Shown here one piece after another: positions 58,440-64,000 of a stretch of DNA of 64,000 nucleotides. The position numbers and the translations under genes are program-made. The stretch is from NCBI GenBank assembly GCA_018398765.1, contig JAHBMJ010002861.1, forward strand, positions 1 to 64,000, in the 5' to 3' direction. The DNA comes from Chromera velia. Its lineage: Eukaryota > Sar > Chromeraceae. Position 1 is the stretch's first letter. The number at the start of each line of letters is the position of its first letter. A model generated the notes under the pieces. It saw only the letters and a program-made list of their open reading frames with translations, was not told the origin of the DNA and made no database searches.

Positions 58440-59345
58440 ACGTGCGCACGTGCGAGAGAGAGAGAGTGAGAGAAAGAGAGGGGGGGTGTGCACGCGTGTG
58501 AGTGTGACGAAGGATGGGTGAAAGACTCTGTGAGTATCAGTGAGTCGTGAGTGCTTGCGCTGTGTCAGTGGGAGAGGCAGACTCGCTTGGCGCAGAGACG
58601 TTATGGAGAAGTAAAAGGTCAGTAGCACGCAGACAGGGAGGATCCGATGGAAGGAACGAGAAGCAATGGGCGCTCCAAACTTCCCACGGGGGATAGTAAG
58701 GTTATACGTTGGAGAGCACATCACCACGTTCAAATGCTAAATATGAGGAGAGGCAGTTAGCAGGGCTTGGCACACCGACCTGGCAGCCATCATAGTATCC
58801 GTAGATGAGAATGAGGAACAGCACCGCCCACATAACGAACACCCCCATCCACAGCCAGTTGACTGCCTTCCCGAAGAGACAGTCCTCGTAGTGTTCCAAT
58901 TCCGTCTCTCCCATCTTCCTCACACCCGTCTCCCCCTCAACCTCGACAGGAGAGTCTCTGAACGTCAAAGTGAACGACTGGCTTGACACCACACCCTGCA
59001 CCCCTCCACAAAAAGAGAGTCCAGAGGAGATGGAAGAGGAAGATGACGGAGAGATTTCCGGATGCGTCCTCTTCTTCGTTACTCTGGCCTCGCCCAGTCT
59101 CTTCCACACATACCAGCATCCTGTAGCAATAAGGACAATCAGGATATACCCCACCAGCACCCAAGTGAAGGGGGAAGTCTTCAGATCAGGAACAGCAATC
59201 TCGCACCCAGGCGTCTCCTGCAGAGAGCACACACGGATGCACACACATATCACCCATTCATCCTTCATCTGCCGGCAATGCACCCCTAAGCACTTTCTCC
59301 TCCACTCACCGAGCAGAGCGCCGGTCCCGTTGGGTACTTGCCCAT
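53588..59345 (-). CDS. P5B-type P-type ATPase (ATP13A2-like, putative polyamine transporter)
   Basis: Six minus-strand exons fit phase without conflict: 59345-59310, 59217-58780, 58248-57552, 57379-57130, 56807-56690 and 56434-53588, giving 1461 residues. P5B ATPases sit in late endosome, lysosome or vacuole membranes; ATP13A2 exports polyamines to the cytosol. Two hydrophobic segments lie at residues 30-50 and 134-154, then a charged loop and GPNEIPFKVDS (about 420) before the core. Core motifs are VPGDVVA and PCDLAVLSGS, actuator TGES (538-541), phosphorylation loop CFDKTGTLT (Asp720), and hinge GDGGNDCGAL (1146), followed by C-terminal membrane helices. The family-defining M4 motif, PPALP or PPVLP in P5B, reads SPLLP here (677-681). 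Loops carry long inserts rich in Glu and Gly. All catalytic residues are present. Substrate is inferred from family. Confidence 0.93.
56899..56951 (-). repeat. (CA)n(GA)n compound microsatellite in P5B intron 4
   Basis: About sixteen CA units followed by about ten GA units on the plus strand. Confidence 0.95.
58372..58437 (-). repeat. (CT)n(GT)n compound microsatellite in P5B intron 2
   Basis: About fifteen CT units followed by about seventeen GT units on the plus strand. Confidence 0.95.
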
Positions 59346-60297
59346 CGTTCTATCGGTTGATATCTCGTTCGACCACGATGTAACTCCACACAAAACGGAT
59401 CTCACAAACAAGACAGAAAGTCGAAGATCAATGTTATACAGCGTTTGACAAGCTAACAAAGCAACCGAGTGCAGGGAAAAACCAAGAGACGAGTTGCGAC
59501 GATCAAATCGAAGAAGTGGATCACGAAAGTTGGGCAACGAGACGTGAAAAAGTGAAGCGATTCGGGCGCGTGGAATGATCTGAACACACAAAGGTCAGGC
59601 ACACGAATTACCCACGAAAGACTTGAGAAGTCAAGTCCTTAAGAGGTGCGCCGCGCCCCGCGCCCCACAATGAGATCCGAGCCGACGCGCGAAGCGCACC
59701 GTTCGCGGGCCGTCCACGTTTCGGGTCGGTCCCCTTAGACTCCCCTAAGCCCTGGGCCGGGGCCCGCGGCTACGCACTCGAAAAAAAAAGCAACCAAATT
59801 TGTTTAAAAAAAACTCGCAACTGTTGCACAGACTGAGCAACAGAATCTTTTGAACAGATCTGCTGTCGATCTATGTCGATCATGACAGTGGAGTTGAGAT
59901 GAGTTGAGAGAGAGGAAGGCTGCTTTGCAGGTCGACTGCTACAACAAGGACTCACAGGATCTCCTCGACTTTCTCTACAACAACTGGGCGAAAATAATCG
60001 CTGCTGGTGGCCTCCACTCCCCCTACCGGACATCCAGAGTCCGGCCTGGAAAAAATGGTCCGTCCCGTCTCTCCTCTCTCCCCCCCCCCCTTTCCCCTCG
60101 GGTAGCACCCCGGGTGACCAAAGCCCCAGAGCACACTGGGACACAAAGCAAATCAATCATCCACAATTCAATGTTCATCAAGTCACATATCCCCCCATAC
60201 AACCGGCCTGCTTGCTCGTGCTTGCCCTGCCCACCTGCATTTCCCTCCTTTTTGATTTCTCCTTCCACTGCACCTTTCAACTCAACGCCCAGCCTTC
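59346..60297. other. Upstream region of the P5B gene with an orphan exon-like segment
   Basis: Positions 59,644-59,780 are sharply GC-rich (GCGCCGCGCCCCGCGCCCC and GGGCCGGGGCCCGCGG) against AT-richer flanks. On the plus strand, 59931-60057 is open between TTTGCAG and GTCCGT and encodes VDCYNKDSQDLLDFLYNNWA followed by about 22 residues. Family unknown. Confidence 0.35.
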
Positions 60298-60905
60298 TTA
60301 TTTAGAGATACCTTCTTTCTCCAAAAAGACTCCCGTCTTCTTGTGAACATAGGCAATCATTTCTACAAGCATGGCAAAAGCAGACTTCCTGTCAGTCAGC
60401 GTCCCCATTTCTATATCTTCAGCTGCCATTCGCACATTATGGCATCCAACACCTCTTACGACTCTTCTGTCTGCTATCTCTGGAGGTTGTAACCTGAAAG
60501 AAACGCCTCAAACGAATAAACAATAACTCCACTGTCTGCTGATGGAGGGGGTGCTTGCCTTCTGTGTCTGTCCCTGTGACACCCACTCTTTCGCTTTTCG
60601 TGATCGGTGGCTGTGTGCATGTGTGCATGTGTGCCTGCGTTTGCAAGGATGGAGTCGTTGTATGCCCTCAGCCCGTCTGTCACTGCGTGAGTCAGCGGGT
60701 TCCATGAATCAATCACAAACCCACTCAGGGTCTGTGCGTCCCGTTCGCTTACTTCGCCGGCTCTCCAGGATCTTGTACTCGATTTGTTTTGTCTGCATAT
60801 CTTGACCAACACACACCCAGTGCTCGACGCGCGATTGGTCTTTTACTCGAGTGCCCGTGGCATGTGCCAGTTGCTCTTTCTCTGCCCAGTGCTTCTGCAG
60901 CACGG
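60298..60905 (-). CDS. C-terminal exons of an unrecognised conserved-looking protein
   Basis: The last exon (60493-60298) starts after TTTCTTTCAG and is open for 64 codons to TAA: LQPPEIADRRVVRGVGCHNV, then RMAAEDIEMGTLTDRKSAFA and MLVEMIAYVHKKTGVFLEKE. An upstream exon (60905-60753) between TTTTGCAG and GTAAGC encodes AVLQKHWAEKEQLAHATGTR and ends near QIEYKILESRR. Their phases (1 and 2) do not join directly, so a small exon is missing or one splice site is wrong. Composition and clean splice signals argue for a real gene, but I do not recognise the family. Upstream exons would lie beyond the MITE at 60978-61558. Confidence 0.45.
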
Positions 60906-60977
60906 CTGCAAAACACACGCAACAAAATGTCTGACTGTGTGTGTAGATATACATGCATGGAGGTGTCTCTGTTGCTG

Positions 60978-61558
60978 CCTAGGGGGGGGCACTCTGGAAG
61001 GTTATGGTAGATTTTGAGCCCAAAATAACATAAAATATGAACAACAACAGATTTTTACGAGCCAGTCCGGCAACTTGGAGCTCCGCCTTGTCAAGTTACG
61101 TCAAAATCTGGTGTTTTTGAAGTGTAAGCTACGTGGTTACTTTGGGTTACCCCCTTTTTATCTTTATCATACAAAGAGGTTATAGGTTACCCGGTTACGA
61201 GCATTTTAACCTCAGTAACCGACCAAATTTTTAATTTTTAAAAACATTCAAAATGATGTTTAGAACACGTTTGAATGCTTTTTGAGGGAGGTTACTTCAT
61301 TTTTGAGGGGGGTCAAAAAAGGTTATGGGTTATCCAATTACGGGGGGTTTGGGGGCAAAATGAGTGTGACACATCATTTTTCATCATTTTTGACCATAAC
61401 CTGAATTGTTTAACAATCCTGAAGCTAGTTTTATGAGTAATCAAACGTAACTAATCGATTAGCACCACTTTTGACTGATGGTTACATATTATACATTGTA
61501 GGGGGGGGGTGTAGGGTCAGTAACCATGGTGTAACCGGCTGAAGTGCCCCCCCCTAGG
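60978..61558. mobile_element. MITE-like non-autonomous DNA transposon, 581 bp
   Basis: Perfect 16-bp terminal inverted repeats CCTAGGGGGGGGCACT and its reverse complement bound the element, flanked by a 6-bp target-site duplication TTGCTG (60972-60977 and 61559-61564). The interior has no coding potential and is studded with GGTTAC, GTTACC and GTAACC words. No transposase is present, so it would depend on another element. Terminal G runs and a 6-bp duplication do not match a superfamily I can name with confidence. Confidence 0.85.
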
Positions 61559-62501
61559 TTGCTGCAGCCGCAGAGAGAGCAAAAAGAGAGCTAGTAAGCG
61601 GGGAGGAGGGAGAGAGGGCTTCATTGAGGTTCTCTGGGGTGTTGAGGAGGAGGAAGAGTCTGGTAAGTCCATCTCTTCACTGACCTTCATCAAAGATAGC
61701 CATTCCAAGACGAGCTTTCTCAGGGTCGCTCCCGTCCTTCTTTGCCCACCTTTTGTGCTCCAGCTTCTCTCCAGCATTCACCTCCACCACTCCGTGTTTG
61801 GATTCTTCAGACAGGCTCAGTCCTCCCAGAAGAAACCGCTCTCCGTAATTGACTTTCTGCTCTTTACACTTTTGCTTGAACTTTCAATCACTTTGTAGAA
61901 CTTTTGTACCTGCTTCACGCTGAAGGTGAAGCTTAGAAAGTTTGGGTCTGCAACGATATCATAAGCCAACTTGGGGGGGATTGAAAGAGAGAAAAGATAT
62001 AAAAGAGCGACCTTTCTTGCCAAAAGAATGTGGCAGTCTCTATCATCAAAGCCCGAGCCAGCATGAAAAAAATATTTATTCCTGGTTCTTCACTCTGAAC
62101 ACCATCCATTGCATATCTCCTCATCTCTCCAGAGTTTAAATTAATTTGACGTTCGGATCCCCCCCTAGGTGCATAGATGCAAGTGAAAGCGGTGGCAATG
62201 GGCCTCCACAGCATCAACAACTGCACAAGACCCTTCCATCCTCTTCCACTCGCACAGGCACCTGCAAGCAGCATCGCGAAGAAAAGAAATGATCACAGAA
62301 GGACCAGATTCATATCATTGTTTACTCCAGAACGCGTCCACATGCAGTATCATATTGTTACTGTGTATCATGCCTTCACTTGTCTTCTGTGTATGAATAG
62401 TTGCAGCTCAGTTTTGACGCACTACAGGGTACACACTTTTGGAGGTGGGGAGAAGGTCCTGTGGACGAAAGCTCATATAGACTCACTGATCGAATAAGCA
62501 G
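61559..62501. other. Region with decayed coding-like sequence
   Basis: Apart from the minus-strand segment at 61685-61947 listed separately, no gene is supported. Confidence 0.4.
61685..61947 (-). CDS. Coding-like segment, possibly frame-broken
   Basis: The minus strand opens after TCGTTGCAG at 61947 with PNFLSFTFSVKQVQKFYKVI. The same stretch continues coding-like in a neighbouring frame (VNYGERFLLGGLSLSEESKH, then GVVEVNAGEKLEHKRWAKKD) up to a GTCAGT donor at 61684. The two parts do not share a frame and the 29-base gap is too short for an ordinary intron. It may be a host pseudogene or a sequencing slip. No family recognised. Confidence 0.28.
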
Positions 62502-62680
62502 GTGACTTGGGGATTCCCCAGTGGGCATTTCAGGGGCTCTCCATCGCCCTCCCACCGACAACGCCTGCAGACATCGCAAAGTGTCGTCTGCTGAGCGATG
62601 GCCCCATACATTCGACTGACGACTTCATTGAAGAATACTTCATTGACGACTTCATTGAAGAATTCGACGCCGATTGTTAG
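62502..62680 (+). CDS. Candidate terminal exon, acidic C-terminus
   Basis: After an acceptor AATAAGCAG the plus strand encodes DLGIPQWAFQGLSIALPPTT, then PADIAKCRLLSDGPIHS, and ends STDDFIEEYFIDDFIEEFDA-D-C before TAG. An internal 27-bp near-repeat doubles the DDFIEE acidic motif in frame. No family recognised. Incoming phase is 1, matching the exon-like segment at 59931-60057, but linkage is unproven. Confidence 0.35.
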
Positions 62681-64000
62681 AGAAAGACCCCAACCGCAAG
62701 AGATCAGAGACTAAGTCTCAGGTGGCCGTGCTAGCTACAACTCTGATGTACTTCGAGAAGTTGAGGGAGTTTAAGTTGATTGAGGAGCGGAAGATCAGTG
62801 ACTGGCATCGATCAGTGAGCGTGCATCTTCATTGGCTCCTATATTTGTTCCGTCCAATCAACGCGGCGAAAAAAAACATGCACAGAACAAATAAGAAAAG
62901 AGGCCTGATAAAACCCCGAAAGCTGTCATCACTTGAGCACTTGCGAGGGACTGCAAAGAGTTCAGGATCCCATCTTATATTTGTGTGCCTGTGGATCTCC
63001 CTCGCACAAGCGTGCATTCCTCACGTGGTCTGCTTTAGGACCTCTCCAAGTGCCAACATTCTTTTCCTCTGTAGTTTCCTTTTCTGCTGTTTTTGTGAGT
63101 GTTATTTCTTTTTCTGTAGTAAGTGGCATATCATACATGCCTTTACGCCAATTAACGAGCCGTACACTTCCCTGTTGAATTCTCTGTACAGTGGATGCCA
63201 ACCGAGAATTTGACTGGCACAACCGACGGATCAGTATCATCCCAGCAAAACGCAATGAGATCTTAAAGAATCTTTCTCCTGCAGTAATTTCTCACTCTCC
63301 ATGAAGGTCAGGCAGTGATGCACGGTGACGCGCACTCATGAACACTGAGTATTACTTTCACTGTATGTACTCAATTGTTCTCAAAGATCTTGTATTCGAA
63401 ATTGTGGCTGTCCGCCAGTAGTCAATCACTCTTTCTACGATCAAGATACGCAACAATCCTTCAAAAACCCACCAGGGCTGGACCTTTTCTTTGTCAACAA
63501 TTTTTATTGCGTCTCTATTTATGTCTTTCCTATCTGAACGTGTCTGAACGACCCTGCCCTCTGATAGCTGAGAGAAACATCGCTCTATTCTTGCCACGTC
63601 TTTTTTCTGCTTATTCTGCTCACGTGCATGCTTTCTCAACAAATTCTGTAGCATGTCTGCTTTGATTAATTGATTGATTGGTTGGTTGATGATATAAAAA
63701 TGTGCCTTCCTTCTTTGCTTGGCTTCCTTGTTCCTGCTTTGCAGCACCAGAGCATCTCCTTCGCTTTTGTTCTGACAGACAGACACGAGCATCGAACAAC
63801 GGAAGGAATGCACAAGGGTGGAGGGGCAGATTGAAGGACCCGAGTCATGTAGGTGGGGACCTTCAGTCTATCCCTTCAGCAATCCTTCCGTAGAGCTCTG
63901 TGAATGGAATGTACTCGATTCGCGCGCTTCTTATTCCAAGTTCCAGGTCCCCCTCTCACCCAATGCATTTCTGATCTTGCTGTCATGAGTGCCCTTATCA
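62681..64000. other. Right edge of window, no complete gene
   Basis: An overlapping plus-strand frame from about 62677 encodes LLEKDPNRKRSETKSQVAVL ... EFKLIEERKISDWHRS and stops being coding-like at a GTGAGC donor at 62815. It may be an alternative or frame-shifted continuation of the preceding exon. The rest shows nothing I can support. Confidence 0.35.

Noticed and set aside
59644-59780. GC-rich block as an rRNA fragment
   Set aside because: No conserved rRNA core sequence could be recognised.

Overview
The window is nuclear DNA of a eukaryote with intron-rich genes. Introns are GT-AG with strong TGCAG acceptors. Genes lie on both strands and are separated by simple repeats, diverged duplications and transposon remains. 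Two points suggest a photosynthetic relative of the apicomplexans (a chromerid such as Chromera), or another alga with a secondary red plastid: a nuclear Ycf39-type gene starts with a signal peptide followed by Phe at the predicted cleavage site, which is the bipartite plastid leader of red-lineage secondary plastids, and the gene repertoire (P5B ATPase, NECAP, telobox Myb, Mpv17) is generic eukaryotic. The lineage is an inference, not something read from a marker gene. Layout. 1-3.5 kb: broken Ty3/gypsy chromovirus copy. 5.2-7.6 kb (-): Mpv17/PMP22 membrane protein, three exons. 8.4-15.7 kb (+): eleven-exon gene for an 887-residue protein ending in a telobox-type Myb domain. 18.2-21.4 kb (+): six-exon carbonyl-reductase-like SDR. 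22.6-26.6 kb (-), perhaps starting near 28.2 kb: leucine-rich-repeat protein with two frame problems. 29.0-29.6 kb (+): LINE-like tail. 30.6-31.7 kb (-): intronless NECAP. 32.3-36.1 kb (+): Ycf39/HCF244-like plastid protein, divergent from NECAP. 39.3-41.3 kb (+): unrecognised protein with an acidic, Pro-rich middle and an amphipathic C-terminus. 41.3-53.6 kb: mostly duplicated non-coding sequence and a GTCA/GTCC satellite. 53.6-59.3 kb (-): complete six-exon P5B-type ATPase of 1461 residues. 59.3-64 kb: several orphan exons and a clear 581-bp MITE with perfect 16-bp terminal inverted repeats and a 6-bp target duplication. I found no operon-like or single-pathway grouping; the genes look like independent housekeeping genes (membrane transport, endocytic coat, chromosome ends, redox, photosystem assembly). 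The most unusual feature runs across the whole window. In 19 of the 33 5' splice sites I could place, the third intron base is C (GTCAGT, GTCGGT and similar), and several introns open directly into GTCA, GTCT or GTCG tetranucleotide runs that offer alternative donors in different reading phases. Exon limits given below come from hand reading of splice consensus plus phase agreement; no transcript data were available.
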